Assembly (NCBI GenBank): GCA_003138365.1
Contig: PLFY01000088.1
Coordinates: 1 to 64,000 of the forward strand
Length of the DNA stretch: 64,000 bases
DNA from: Acidobacteriaceae bacterium
GTDB taxonomy: Bacteria; Acidobacteriota; Terriglobia; Terriglobales; Acidobacteriaceae
Direction: 5' to 3'
Positions 1-9,272 of this stretch are shown in pieces. The translations under genes were made by a program, and so were the position numbers. The notes beneath the pieces were generated by a model. That model did no database searches. It had not been told where the DNA came from and saw nothing but the letters and a program-made list of their open reading frames with translations. Position 1 is the stretch's first letter. Every line of letters starts with the position of its first letter.

Positions 1-1782
1 TTCGTTGGAGTCGACGTCGTGATAACTGCCGTCGTAGACGGTGGCTTTGAAGTCCACCACCGGGAAGCCGGCGAGATAGCCGCGGGCGGCGGACTCGACA
101 ATACCTTTCTCGATAGCGGGGATGAAGTTCCGGGGGATGGCGCCACCGAAGACTTCGCTGGCGAATTCGAAGCCGGCACCGCGGGGCCGTGGCTCCATGC
201 GGATCTTGCAGTCGCCGAACTGGCCGTGGCCGCCGGTCTGCTTTTTGTGGCGACCCGGCGCCTCGACCTTGGCGCGGATGGTCTCGCGGTAGGGAACCTT
301 GGGGGCCTTGAGGGTGACCTCGGCATGGTAGCGCTTCTTGAGCCGGCTGACGATGGTTTCAATGTGCGGCTGACCTGCGCCGGCGATGAGGAACTCGTTG
401 GTCATGGGGTCGCGGAAGAAGCGGATGAGGCGGTCCTCCTCCATGAGCTTATGAATGGCGGGAGCGAGTTTGTCCTCGTCGGCGCGGCTCTTGGGCTCGA
501 TGGCGTAGGTCATGGCAGGCTCGGGGAACGCGACCAGATCCACCTGGATCTCGGCGCCCTTCTGGCCCAGCGTGTCGCCGGTGAGGGTGTCGCGGAGCTT
601 GGCCACCGCGCCCAGGTCGCCGGCGTGCAGTTCGGGCACCTCGACGGCCTTGCGGCCCTGCATGATGCTGAGGTGGGAGAGGCGTTCCTGAGAGCGGCGG
701 GTGTAGTTCTCGACGGTGGCGTCGTTGCGAACGATGCCGCTGAGGACTTTGAAGAAAGTAATCCGTCCGGAGAAGGGGTCGGTCATGGTCTTGAAGACCA
801 CCAGCGCCGCCGGTTCGTTGTCGTCTACCTTGCGGAAGGAGATTTCTGCGCCAGCCTCAACGGCAGCGTCTCCGTTTGTGGCGACGGCCTCAAACGATGG
901 CGCGTGGACGGCAATGGGAGCGCGCTCGACGGGCGAGGGGGCGTAGACCTTGATGAAGTCGAGCAGGTGGTCGGTAGCCATGTTGGCCAGGCCGCTGGAG
1001 AAGAGTACCGGGAAGATGCGGTCTTCGCGGATGGCTTCATGGAGCGCGGCGATCAGGTGCTGCTCGGGGATGGTGCCCTTTTCGAAATACTCCTCCATCA
1101 GCTCGTCTTTGCCCTCGGCGACCAGCTCGACCAGCGCCTCATGGCGGGCCTTTGCGTCGGCGGCAAGGCTGTTGGGGATCTCGCCGATTTTGCCGCGGCC
1201 GTCGCCGCCTGGGGTGTAGAAGAACGCCTCCATGGTCACCAGGTCCACCACGCCATGGAAACCTTGCGCATCGGAGATGGGCAACTGGACCGGGACGCAA
1301 TTACGGCCCCAGCGGTCGACAAGATCCTCGACGAGGGCGCTCAAGCCGCCGCCACCGCCGGCTTTGGGGTGGTCCATCTGGTTGACGACGACGATGCGGG
1401 GGACGCTGGCCTCTTCGGCATACCTCCACACCCGCTCGGTCACGGCTTCTACGCCATTCTGGGCGTTGACTAAAACGACAGCAGCTTCGACGGGAAGGAG
1501 GGCCGCACGGGCTTCGTGGGAGAACATATGGAAGCCGGGAGTATCTACGAAATTGATTTTGACGCCCTGCCACTCGGCAAAAGCGACGGCATTCTGCATG
1601 GTTACGCCGCGGGCAATTTCTTCGTCGTCATAGGCGGTGGCGGCGGTGCCGTCGGCCACGCGGCCCTGGGTTGGGGTCATCTTGGCGGCATGCAGCAGCG
1701 CGGCAATCATGGTGGTTTTGCCGCAGTGCGCATGCCCCACTACAGCTACGTTGCGGATCTCACTTCCCTGGTAGGTTTTCAT
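1..1782 (-). CDS. Elongation factor G-like translational GTPase (3' end outside window)
   Basis: Not in the ORF track because it runs off the left edge; I translated it from the minus strand. It starts at an ATG with an AAGGAG Shine-Dalgarno and gives 594 codons. The P-loop reads GHAHCGKTTM, followed by a DTPG motif, and the base-recognition motif is NQMD instead of the usual NKxD. Near the edge the reading frame matches EF-G domain IV (PVVDFKATVYDGSYHDVDSNE-like region), so about 100 residues are missing. EF-G proteins translocate the ribosome; the divergent P-loop fits the EF-G-like (EF-G2) subgroup whose role is less clear. The upstream spacer is full of repeats. The long plus-strand ORF 19..1473 is its shadow. 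Confidence 0.9.
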   Translation of the reverse strand, partial: MKTYQGSEIRNVAVVGHAHCGKTTMIAALLHAAKMTPTQGRVADGTAATAYDDEEIARGVTMQNAVAFAEWQGVKINFVDTPGFHMFSHEARAALLPVEAAVVLVNAQNGVEAVTERVWRYAEEASVPRIVVVNQMDHPKAGGGGGLSALVEDLVDRWGRNCVPVQLPISDAQGFHGVVDLVTMEAFFYTPGGDGRGKIGEIPNSLAADAKARHEALVELVAEGKDELMEEYFEKGTIPEQHLIAALHEAIREDRIFPVLFSSGLANMATDHLLDFIKVYAPSPVERAPIAVHAPSFEAVATNGDAAVEAGAEISFRKVDDNEPAALVVFKTMTDPFSGRITFFKVLSGIVRNDATVENYTRRSQERLSHLSIMQGRKAVEVPELHAGDLGAVAKLRDTLTGDTLGQKGAEIQVDLVAFPEPAMTYAIEPKSRADEDKLAPAIHKLMEEDRLIRFFRDPMTNEFLIAGAGQPHIETIVSRLKKRYHAEVTLKAPKVPYRETIRAKVEAPGRHKKQTGGHGQFGDCKIRMEPRPRGAGFEFASEVFGGAIPRNFIPAIEKGIVESAARGYLAGFPVVDFKATVYDGSYHDVDSNE

Positions 1783-1836
1783 GGGTTTCTCCTTGATAAT
1801 GCAGACTTTGGACGAGTGTCCGTGGGGAATGAGGTC

Positions 1837-1875
1837 GCTGACTCCCAGGTCTCAAAAGCGAGAACTGGAGCAGCC
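1837..1875. repeat. CCCAGGTCTC-type dispersed hairpin repeat, copy 1
   Basis: The segment contains TCCCAGGTCTCA followed by CGAG and CTGG, and matches a second copy at 2379..2421 with scattered substitutions and a 3-nt length difference. The arms can form an imperfect stem. It lies in the spacer upstream of the EF-G-like gene. It is probably a dispersed intergenic element; function unknown. Confidence 0.55.
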
Positions 1876-2103
1876 AGTGAGTTGGGTTGGGCCCGGCACA
1901 GGGAAAGATTGGGAACGTCCTGGGGGGCGTCCAGGTGGCCGGATTGGAGGGCCACGTGTCCCGGTCTGCCGTCTACCTCATTCATAAAGGTTTGGGCCGA
2001 CGCCGTGCAGATGATTGGAGAATGAACCTGCAGGCGTGATTTGCTAAGAAGAGGGATGCTATCACAGGCGGAGTGTGAACGTCCTGTGACTGGGGACACG
2101 AAG

Positions 2104-2155
2104 AGGGGTCAGAGATCAGAGATCAGGGGTCAGAGATCAGGGGTCAGAGATCAGG
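2104..2155. repeat. GATCAGGGGTCAGA-type short tandem repeat array
   Basis: Repeated units of AGAGATCA and GGGGTCA alternate across about 52 bases. The same family appears at 5095, 57942, 59699 and 60743. It lies in the spacer between divergent genes and carries no ORF. It looks like a simple-sequence array that expands and contracts by slippage. Confidence 0.7.
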
Positions 2156-2378
2156 CGCGGAGTCTGCGGGGCTTTTAGCCTGCCTGAGCACCGGCATCTT
2201 TACGGCTGCTCTGGCCGTCGCCACAAAGGCTGAAATACTGGGCCTCAAGAGTGAGATATGGAGCGCCTTCGGATCTAACGCGCGATGGTTCGTTCCATCG
2301 GATCAAGCGGGTGTGCCTGGTGGGGCGATCAGAGGTTTTGACTCGGTCGGGGGTATTATGCGGCGACACGGCGGTAGG

Positions 2379-2421
2379 GCTGACGCATTCCCAGGTCTCA
2401 GAGTCGAGGTCTGGGGCACCC
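2379..2421. repeat. CCCAGGTCTC-type dispersed hairpin repeat, copy 2
   Basis: This copy carries TCCCAGGTCTCA, then GAGGTCTGGGGCACCC, aligning with the copy at 1837..1875. It ends just before the perfect inverted repeat that precedes the ATPase gene. The ORF-track translation that starts at 2251 runs through it, a reason to reject that early start. Confidence 0.55.
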
Positions 2422-2427
2422 GTAATG

Positions 2428-2471
2428 ATACTAAAAGGTATCATACTGTTTGGTATGATACCTTTTAGTAT
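2428..2471. promoter_or_regulatory. 19-bp perfect inverted repeat at the ATPase start
   Basis: ATACTAAAAGGTATCATAC and its exact reverse complement are separated by a 6-nt spacer. The right arm ends inside the likely ATG at 2470, and a further partial copy (TATGATACT, then TAGTGTGAT) follows. The AT-rich composition contrasts with the surrounding GC-rich DNA. It could be an operator for a dimeric repressor or, if transcribed, a hairpin that hides the ribosome-binding region. Confidence 0.7.
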
Positions 2472-3678
2472 GATACTATTTAGTGTGATTATAAATCCAT
2501 TTCAGTTTGGGCGGGAGTTGGGGCTGGGATCTCTGATTGATCGCGCGGATGAACTCGCGACGGTCGAGCGAACCATTCGCGAGGGCGGCAAGTTGTTCCT
2601 GATTGGCCCGCGGCGGTTTGGCAAGACTTCAATCCTGAAGACCGCCGCAGACCGCCTGTCGGCGGAATCCGCCATTGTGCTGCGTCTGGACGCCGAGAGC
2701 TATCCCACTCTGGATTTGATGGTGGCCGGGATCGTGACCAGTGCGGCCCGGCATTTGAAGGGAGGAGTGAGACGGGCGGGCGAACAGGTGCGGCGCTTCT
2801 TCCACACTTTGCGGCCGGAGCTGGATTACAGTGTCCTGGACGACACCTGGAGCGCAAAGCTTGGCATCGATTCGTCGCGGCAAGACCACACGGTGCTTCT
2901 GACCGAAGCGCTGAACGGCCTTGAACAACTTGCGCGGGCGCAACCGAAGACCAGGCCGGTGGGCCTCATCATCGATGAGTTTCAACGCGTGGTTGAGCTG
3001 GGAGGAAGAGTTGCGGAGGGGCAGATTCGTGCCGCGATTCAGACCCATTCCCGGATTGGATACGTCTTTGCGGGTTCGAAGACCCGGATGCTGAACGACA
3101 TGGTCACCGACGCGGCCAGGCCCTTTTATCGATTGGGGAGCAAGATGTTCCTTGGCCCCATCCCGCGTGAAGATTTCAGCAGATTCCTGGAGGAAAAGTT
3201 CCGCGAAGGCGGGTACTCGGTTGAGCCTCAGGCGATCGTCCGCTTGCTCGATCTAGCCGAGGACGTGCCCTATAACGTGCAAATGCTGGCGCATAGTTGC
3301 TGGTTTCGATTGAGAGAGGGCACGACTGCGAATCCCTCTGCTCTTACACAACCGTTTGTATACGAAACACTGGTCTACCTCGTTCGACAGCAGGATCCAT
3401 TCTTCACCCAGCTATGGAGAGCGCTTACATCGATCCAGCAGCGAACGCTGCTGGCGGTCGTAGAACAAGGTGGGGTCAATCTCCAGTCGACCAAGACAGC
3501 ACAGTCTGTCGGCCGAGGGCCTGGAACGATTCGAAAATCTCTTCATTCCATGATCGACAGCGGCATTCTTCGCGAGGATCACCTGATGAGTTCCACCCGT
3601 CTGCGGTTTGAGGACCCGTTTTTTGCTCAGTGGATTCGAGTGACCATCATGCCAGCCAACGGGCTCCGGCAAGCCTGA
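2470..3678 (+). CDS. AAA-family ATP-binding protein (P-loop ATPase, unknown role)
   Basis: The Walker A motif is GPRRFGKTSIL and the Walker B is GLIIDEFQRV, followed by a sensor-like AGSKTRM segment and a C-terminal winged-helix-like region. This is the layout of the stand-alone ATPases (archaeal-type/AAA_14-like) often found near mobile DNA. Family members usually begin with MNPFxFGR, and here INPFQFGR follows a GTG at 2485 and an ATG at 2470, so the 2251 start in the ORF track is too early. I chose 2470; 2485 is equally possible. A perfect palindrome overlaps the start. The gene converges on purF with only 2 bases between stops. Substrate or partner cannot be read from the sequence. Confidence 0.8.
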   Translation: MILFSVIINPFQFGRELGLGSLIDRADELATVERTIREGGKLFLIGPRRFGKTSILKTAADRLSAESAIVLRLDAESYPTLDLMVAGIVTSAARHLKGGVRRAGEQVRRFFHTLRPELDYSVLDDTWSAKLGIDSSRQDHTVLLTEALNGLEQLARAQPKTRPVGLIIDEFQRVVELGGRVAEGQIRAAIQTHSRIGYVFAGSKTRMLNDMVTDAARPFYRLGSKMFLGPIPREDFSRFLEEKFREGGYSVEPQAIVRLLDLAEDVPYNVQMLAHSCWFRLREGTTANPSALTQPFVYETLVYLVRQQDPFFTQLWRALTSIQQRTLLAVVEQGGVNLQSTKTAQSVGRGPGTIRKSLHSMIDSGILREDHLMSSTRLRFEDPFFAQWIRVTIMPANGLRQA

Positions 3679-3680
3679 TA

Positions 3681-5207
3681 TTAGATGGCTGCGGCGGCGG
3701 GGAGGATGTCTTCTACATCGACCCACTCGGTGGGGTAGTTGCCGGTGTAGCAGGCGGTGCAGTAACCGGTGTGCTCTGCGCCGTCGCAGCTCTTCAGGAG
3801 GCCTTCGAGGGATAGGTAGGCTAGTGAGTCGGCTTCAATGTATTGGCGGATCTCTTCTACGGACTTATTCGCAGCTATCAAGTCGCGCTTGCTGGGGGTA
3901 TCTACACCATAGAAGCAGGGGGAGATGGTGGGCGGGCAACTTATGCGGAGATGGACCTCTTTTGCGCCTGCGCCGCGGACCATGCGCACAATCTTCCGGC
4001 TCGTCGTGCCGCGGATGATGGAGTCGTCGATGAGGATGACGCGCTTGCCTTCCAGCAGGTTGTGGACGGGGTTGAGCTTGAGGCGGACACCGAAGTCGCG
4101 GACACGCTGCTCGGGCTCAATGAAGGTGCGGCCTACATAGTGGTTGCGGATGAGCCCGAAGCGGAAGGGGATGCGGGCTTCTTCAGCGTACCCCAAAGCT
4201 GCTGTCACTCCGGAGTCGGGGACGGGAACGACGACGTCGGCGGAAACTCCGGATTCGCGGGCTAGCTGGCGGCCCATCTGGTCGCGGCTTTCCTGAACCC
4301 AACGGCCGAAGATGCGGCTGTCAGGACGGGCGAAGTAGACGTGCTCGAAGATGCAACTTGATTGGGGAACGCCGGTGGAGTATTGGCGGCTGGTGACGCC
4401 GTCCTCGGTGACCATGACCAGTTCGCCGGGGAGGACGTCGCGCTCGTATTCGGCGCGGAGGAGGTCGAAGGCGCAGGTTTCAGAGGCGAAGACGATGGTG
4501 TCTGGGCCGTTGGAGTTGCGGATGCGGCCCATGGAGAGCGGGCGGAAACCGCGTGGATCGCGGGCGGCGAAGATGCGGTCGCGCGTCATCATGACGATGG
4601 AGAATGCGCCCTCGACCTGGGAAAGCGAGTCGGCGATGGCGTCTACGAGCGAGCAGGCGCGGGAGTGGGCGATGAGCTGGACGATGATCTCGGAGTCGGA
4701 AGTGGTTTGAAAGTAAGCGCCATCGCGTTCGAGGCGGGCACGGACGTTGCCGAGGTTGACGAGGTTGCCGTTGTGGGCGATGGCGATGAGGCCCTTGGTG
4801 GAGTCGACGCGGATGGGCTGGGCGTTGAGGAGAGCCGAGTCGCCGGTGGTGGAGTAGCGGGTGTGGCCGATGGCCATGGAGCCGGGGAGCTTGGCGAGGA
4901 CGTCGTCGGTGAAGATTTCAGAGACGAGGCCCATGCCCTTGATGTTGGCCAGATGATAGCCGTCGGCGGTGGCGATGCCGGCTGACTCCTGGCCGCGATG
5001 CTGCAAGGCATAGAGGCCTAGATAGGCCTGGCGGGCAGCTTCAGGGTGGCCGTGGATGGCGACTACACCGCATTCTTCGCGGAGTTTGTCAAATGCAGGG
5101 AACAGGGAACAGGGAACAGGGATCAGGGCTGACGAAGCCGAGGCGACGGGAATTTCATTCGTCGGGCTCCGAATTCCATCAACTCCCTCGTAGAGGCGGC
5201 GGGTCAT
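3681..5207 (-). CDS. purF: Amidophosphoribosyltransferase
   Basis: This enzyme makes 5-phosphoribosylamine from PRPP and glutamine, the first step of purine synthesis. The Ntn-hydrolase nucleophile is Cys46 in [11 protein letters not shown], so a leader of 45 residues must be removed. The PRPP loop is [14 protein letters not shown]. Cysteines in SCPPTISPC and [10 protein letters not shown] fit the [4Fe-4S] Bacillus-type enzyme. The start is fixed by an ATGA overlap with the purL stop. The leader is unusually long, and the stretch [13 protein letters not shown] is encoded by a GGGAACA/GGGATCA repeat array. An internal start after the array is the alternative, but I see no good ribosome site there. 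Confidence 0.97.
   Translation of the reverse strand: MTRRLYEGVDGIRSPTNEIPVASASSALIPVPCSLFPAFDKLREECGVVAIHGHPEAARQAYLGLYALQHRGQESAGIATADGYHLANIKGMGLVSEIFTDDVLAKLPGSMAIGHTRYSTTGDSALLNAQPIRVDSTKGLIAIAHNGNLVNLGNVRARLERDGAYFQTTSDSEIIVQLIAHSRACSLVDAIADSLSQVEGAFSIVMMTRDRIFAARDPRGFRPLSMGRIRNSNGPDTIVFASETCAFDLLRAEYERDVLPGELVMVTEDGVTSRQYSTGVPQSSCIFEHVYFARPDSRIFGRWVQESRDQMGRQLARESGVSADVVVPVPDSGVTAALGYAEEARIPFRFGLIRNHYVGRTFIEPEQRVRDFGVRLKLNPVHNLLEGKRVILIDDSIIRGTTSRKIVRMVRGAGAKEVHLRISCPPTISPCFYGVDTPSKRDLIAANKSVEEIRQYIEADSLAYLSLEGLLKSCDGAEHTGYCTACYTGNYPTEWVDVEDILPAAAAI
5095..5128. repeat. Heptamer array inside the purF leader
   Basis: GCAGGGAACAGGGAACAGGGAACAGGGATCAGGG reads as tandem heptamers (AGGGAAC three times, then AGGGATC). 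It is in frame with purF and encodes part of the cleaved leader. It belongs to the same sequence family as the intergenic arrays at 2104, 57942, 59699 and 60743. Confidence 0.8.
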
Positions 5208-7675
5208 GCCGTTACCTCGCCGTGGAGGGTGGCTTCCAAGGCGGAGGCCCAGGGCTTGCGGAGGCTGGCTAGCGGGGCGGAGATGAAGGGATCGTGGTAG
5301 ATGGAAACTTCAAGGCGGTGGCCGCCGGTAACGCCGATGCGGGCGGAGAAGAAGCTGTATTCGGCAGCGAGGGATTCAATTTGGGGGACCCGGCTGGGAT
5401 GTGCGGTGACCAGCATGGTGGAAGCGGGCTCGGCGAACAGGCCGAAGAGAGGATGAACCATGAGGGACTGGTCCTGCTCGACGGCAGCGCCGATATCCTT
5501 TGGAAATCCGGCCTGGGCCAAGGCTACCGCGAGGCCGCCGTCAGAGAGGTCGCAGGCGGAACTGAGCAGTTGATGGTCGGCGAGGACGGCGAGCAGGGTG
5601 TGGAGATCGGCTTCGGCGTCAAGGTCAAGCGGCGGCGGCTGGCCCCACAGGCCGCCAAGAACTACCTTGGCGTATTCGGAAGAGCCAAAGGCGACCAACT
5701 CGGCGGTGGCGAAGGCTTCGGGGTCTTCCGCGTCCTCGGGAACGACCGCGGCCTCACCGCCGAGCACGCCCGGCAGTGGGCTGGCATTGTCTTCCGCTTG
5801 ATCGGGATGAAAGGGCACATGGAGATCGGGGTCGGGCTCCTGGCCGGCGGGGATCGGCCAAAGAAGAAGGATGGCGTCGCCTTGGGCCTGGAAGTGAGAG
5901 GGAACGGCTTTGGTAACGTCGTCGAGGATGCCGACGATGCCGAGGACGGGGGTAGGATAGATGCCTTCGCCGCGGGTTTCATTGTAGAGAGAGACGTTGC
6001 CGCCGGTGATGGGGGTGGAGAGGGCGGTGCAGGCTTCGGCGATGCCGTCAATGGCGGCGGAGAGCTGGGCCATGATTTCAGGCTTCTCAGGGTTGCCGAA
6101 GTTGAGGCAGTTGGTGGCAGCCACTGGGGTTGCGCCGGTGCAGGCTACCTTGCGGGCGGCTTCGGCTACTGCGTGCATGGCGCCTAGCTTGGGGTTGAGA
6201 TAGGCCCAACGGCCATTGCCGTCCAGAGCCATCGCCAGTCCACGCTCGCGGCCTGGACTTCCGGTGCCCTTGATGCGCATGACTCCGGCTTCGCCGCCGG
6301 GTCCGATCACGGTGTTGGTCTGGACCATGGTGTCGTACTGCTCGTGAACCCAGCGCTTGGAACAGACGTTTGAACTGGCGAGGAGTTTTTTCAGGTCGGC
6401 AGTGAAATCGCGGTCTTCGGCGAGCTGGGCGAGGACGGCTTCAGAGGGATTGAGCGGGACGGGTGAGTTCCAGACGCCGACGGGGCGGTTGTAGAGGGGA
6501 GCGTCGTCAGTGAGGGACCGATTGGGAATGTCTGCGACGAGAACGCCGTGGTGGCGGATGCGGAGGCGCGGCGCGGGCTCGACGGCGCCGACAATGACCG
6601 CATCCAATCCCCATTTTGAGAAGACGCGGAGGACTTCGTCTTCGCTGCCCTTGATGGCGACCAGCAACATGCGCTCCTGACTTTCGGAGAGCATGATTTC
6701 ATAGGCGGACATTCCGGTTTCGCGCTGGGGAACGAGGTCGAGCTCGACGTCGAGGCCGACACCGCCGCGGGCGCCCATCTCGCAGGTGGAACAGGTGAGG
6801 CCGGCGGCGCCCATGTCCTGAATGCCGACGATGGCCCCAGTGCGCATGGCCTCAAGGCAGGCTTCGAGGAGCAGCTTTTCCATGAAGGGGTCGCCCACTT
6901 GAACATTGGGCCGCTTCTGTTCGGAGCCCTCTTTGAACTCTTCCGAGGCCATGGTTGCGCCGTGGATGCCGTCGCGGCCAGTCTTTGCGCCTACATAAAT
7001 GACGGGGTTGCCGACGCCAGTGGCTTTGCCGTAAAAGATCTCGTCAATGCGAACGAGGCCGAGGGCGAAGGCGTTGACCAGGGGGTTGCCGCTGTAACAG
7101 GACTCGAATTTGGTTTCGCCGCCGAGATTGGGCACGCCGAAACAGTTGCCGTAACCGGCGATGCCGCTTACCACGCCTTCAACGATGGAGTGGTTGCGGG
7201 CGATGAGCTTGCGCTCTTCAGCGTCTTGACCGGCCTCCTCGGTAATTGGCCCGAAACGGAGCGAATCCATCACGGCGAGGGGCCGGGCGCCCATGGTGAA
7301 GATGTCGCGGAGAATGCCGCCGACGCCGGTAGCCGCGCCCTGGAAGGGCTCGATGTAGCTGGGGTGGTTGTGGGACTCGATTTTGAAGGCGCAGGCCCAG
7401 CCATCGCCCACGTCGATGATGCCGGCGTTCTCTCCGGGACCCTGGACAACGCGGTCGCTCTTGGTGGGCAGCCGCTTGAGGTACACTCGGCTGGACTTGT
7501 AGGAGCAGTGTTCGCTCCACATCACGCTGTAAATGCCAAGCTCAGTGAGGGATGGGACGCGGCCCAGCGCCGCCAGGATGCGAGTGTACTCATCCGCGGT
7601 GATGCTGTGTGAGGCGAGCAACTGCGGGGTCACCGCAACCGGTTCGGGAACAACTACAGAGGAGGCTGTGGTCAT
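5204..7675 (-). CDS. purL: Phosphoribosylformylglycinamidine synthase, PurL subunit
   Basis: PurL uses ATP and ammonia to convert FGAR to FGAM in purine synthesis; this small type works with PurS and PurQ, which are not in the window. The N-terminus has [10 protein letters not shown] and the ATP/substrate loop [22 protein letters not shown]; a duplicated AIRS-like half follows. At about 823 residues it is somewhat longer than the usual small PurL. An ATG at 7690 is also in frame, but the one at 7675 has a GAAGG sequence 8 bases upstream and the first lacks one, so I prefer 7675. The stop overlaps the purF start (ATGA), indicating a translationally coupled purL-purF operon. Confidence 0.96.
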   Translation of the reverse strand: MTTASSVVVPEPVAVTPQLLASHSITADEYTRILAALGRVPSLTELGIYSVMWSEHCSYKSSRVYLKRLPTKSDRVVQGPGENAGIIDVGDGWACAFKIESHNHPSYIEPFQGAATGVGGILRDIFTMGARPLAVMDSLRFGPITEEAGQDAEERKLIARNHSIVEGVVSGIAGYGNCFGVPNLGGETKFESCYSGNPLVNAFALGLVRIDEIFYGKATGVGNPVIYVGAKTGRDGIHGATMASEEFKEGSEQKRPNVQVGDPFMEKLLLEACLEAMRTGAIVGIQDMGAAGLTCSTCEMGARGGVGLDVELDLVPQRETGMSAYEIMLSESQERMLLVAIKGSEDEVLRVFSKWGLDAVIVGAVEPAPRLRIRHHGVLVADIPNRSLTDDAPLYNRPVGVWNSPVPLNPSEAVLAQLAEDRDFTADLKKLLASSNVCSKRWVHEQYDTMVQTNTVIGPGGEAGVMRIKGTGSPGRERGLAMALDGNGRWAYLNPKLGAMHAVAEAARKVACTGATPVAATNCLNFGNPEKPEIMAQLSAAIDGIAEACTALSTPITGGNVSLYNETRGEGIYPTPVLGIVGILDDVTKAVPSHFQAQGDAILLLWPIPAGQEPDPDLHVPFHPDQAEDNASPLPGVLGGEAAVVPEDAEDPEAFATAELVAFGSSEYAKVVLGGLWGQPPPLDLDAEADLHTLLAVLADHQLLSSACDLSDGGLAVALAQAGFPKDIGAAVEQDQSLMVHPLFGLFAEPASTMLVTAHPSRVPQIESLAAEYSFFSARIGVTGGHRLEVSIYHDPFISAPLASLRKPWASALEATLHGEVTA

Positions 7676-7696
7676 CACGATTGCCTTCATTGTCGC

Positions 7697-7728
7697 ACGG
7701 CGCCTGCGGTGGGGCAGGCGCCTTCGGC
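7697..7728. repeat. CTGCGGTGGGGCAG-type repeat, copy A
   Basis: GCCTGCGGTGGGGCAGGCGCCTTCGGC recurs at 24410 with 2 differences in 27 bases. GGCGCCTGC and GCAGGCGCC can pair as a strong stem around a GGTGGG-type loop. It lies immediately upstream of purL, where it may reach into the leader of the purL transcript. Confidence 0.65.
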
Positions 7729-7869
7729 CAGGACACGCGTGGAAAAATGCGGGCGGGTTCTTGAAGAAAGCAACTGTGGTGGCAGATCAGTTGATTCGGT
7801 CCGTGCGCGAACGCGGTGGCGGATGGGGCAAAGGCTGTGCGATACTTTTTATGGATATTCCCACCCCGA

Positions 7870-7956
7870 GCCGGGATGGTGGAACTGGCAGACGCAGCGG
7901 ACTCAAAATCCGCCGACCGCAAGGTCATGGGGGTTCGACCCCCCCTCCCGGCACCA
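7870..7956 (+). tRNA. tRNA-Leu, anticodon CAA
   Basis: An 87-nt cloverleaf with acceptor GCCGGGA/TCCCGGC, anticodon loop CTCAAAA (CAA), a long class II variable arm (GACCGCAAGGTC), T-loop GGTTCGACC and an encoded CCA end. The anticodon reads the UUG codon. It marks the left boundary of the accessory region, but no second copy of its 3' end was seen nearby. Confidence 0.97.
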
Positions 7957-8263
7957 TAAAATCAATAACTTAGCTTGCTATACCCGCTGGGGGTATAGGC
8001 CAGTTTTTAAGTCAGGTAGCCAATTTGGGAACCACTTGCTCCTTTAGGTGTACCGGGCTTGATTTGGTCCCAGAACGATTCCGATAGCCTCACCCCTGCC
8101 AACACGCCAGCGGCCCACCCTGTGGCCGCCTTAGCCCCGTCGTTGGTGCCACTTCTCCTACTTTTCTCATGCTTACAAAGTAACGGGACTGACGTAACCA
8201 AGTGCCCGGTGGGAGGATTAGGCATGGCTGATCTGGGCGGGGACTTGCAGAATATCTTTCAGT
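7957..8263. other. Spacer between tRNA-Leu and the topA fragment
   Basis: About 307 bases with only weak ORFs on both strands (for example 8007..8225 minus), none resembling a known family. A GC-rich short hairpin (CCCGCTGGGGGTATAGG region) lies just after the tRNA. I see no clear gene. Confidence 0.5.
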
Positions 8264-8671
8264 TCATTGGATGGCCTCCTGCGCATGAACGAGGTTGGTG
8301 TTGAGTTGCCGCGGAGCTTTGAGCGCAGCACGAATCACGCTTTCAGTGATTGCGTCGAAGGTGACGCGCACATATCGGCGAAGGTTCAAAACCTGCTGAA
8401 GGTGCCATGCAATCGCTTCTCCCTCGCGGTCGGGGTCCGTGGCTAGGTAAACCTGTTCGGAGCGGGCGGCGCGCTGCCGCAGTTGTAAAACGACAGATTC
8501 GCTCCGTTCGAGGATCTGGTATTCAAGCCGGTAAGTGTTCGGCTCGACACCCAAGCTCTTCACCGGGAGATCCCGAATATGCCCAACGCTTGCGGCAACA
8601 TCCCAACCGCTGCCCAAAATTGCCTTGATCTTCTTTATCTTGTTTGGGCTCTCCACGATCATCAGGTTCAT
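8264..8671 (-). pseudogene. Truncated DNA topoisomerase I: TOPRIM domain only
   Basis: The 135 residues match the N-terminal TOPRIM domain of type IA topoisomerases: MIVESPNKIKKIK with the catalytic-metal Glu, VGHIRDLP, and the acidic DPDREGEAIAWH motif. A stop falls right after NTNLVHAQEAIQ, where full enzymes continue into the DRLVGY region and the rest of a 700-900-residue protein. The active tyrosine domain is missing, so it cannot relax DNA alone. It may be a remnant from a plasmid or integrative element carrying its own topoisomerase. It lies 35 bases downstream of the small gene 8707..9132. Confidence 0.8.
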
Positions 8672-8706
8672 GCGGTTGCCTCTTGCGCAGCGATGTTCCG
8701 GCAGGA

Positions 8707-9132
8707 TTATGCAACGGTGGGATGTGTTGGACTCTTCAACTTGTAGATGGAGGCAAAGTAGGCCACCATGACGCGAAATGTCTTGGAGCGATTCACTCCC
8801 CCAAGAATCTCGCCTCCGACTCTCTCCAGTTCATCCGCGATCTCGTAGGTCAACGGGAAGACGAAGGCGGTGTCGATAGCTTGAAACGGAATGTTCAGCC
8901 ACGGGCCGTTGTAGAACCCAACAAGTTGCGCCTGGGCGGCCTTGGTTTTGAAGTTCATGATGATGTGCTCTGCGAGGGCGTTCTTTCTCCGGATTTTCAG
9001 CACAGCAAAAAGTTGGTTGAAATGGCTCAAAGTGAATCTGGAATCGACGGTGAGCCGGAGTTGGGTGCGCTTCTCTGCGGGAGCAACAACTCTACGCTTC
9101 GTTCGGGGTGCGGTCCTCTTGGGTGGGGTCAT
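8707..9132 (-). CDS. Conserved hypothetical protein (island gene, copy 1)
   Basis: A 141-residue protein with a basic N-terminus (TPPKRTAPRTKRR) and a globular part containing HFNQLFAVLKIRRKNALAEHI. I do not recognise the family. The start at 9132 is preceded by AAAGGAAA, and the same spacing and start are seen in the second copy at 15190, where similarity begins at the same residue; the earlier start in the ORF track is therefore rejected. The paralog is broken by a TAG. The basic N-terminus could suit nucleic-acid binding, but this is a guess. Confidence 0.7.
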   Translation of the reverse strand: MTPPKRTAPRTKRRVVAPAEKRTQLRLTVDSRFTLSHFNQLFAVLKIRRKNALAEHIIMNFKTKAAQAQLVGFYNGPWLNIPFQAIDTAFVFPLTYEIADELERVGGEILGGVNRSKTFRVMVAYFASIYKLKSPTHPTVA

Positions 9133-9272
9133 GCCGTTTCCTTTCTGTGATGTATTATAGAGCCTATCTGTACGAGTTTGGAAAGACAATAACGCTAAAA
9201 TACAGCAATTAAAGCGGGTTTTGGATAGCGAATAGTTGGGGTGGCAGTGGGTTTATTGCACGGGGAGGCGTT

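Noticed and set aside
19-1473. 484-residue plus-strand ORF
   Set aside because: It is the antisense shadow of the EF-G-like gene; the protein is Gly/Ala/Leu/Asp-rich and matches no family.
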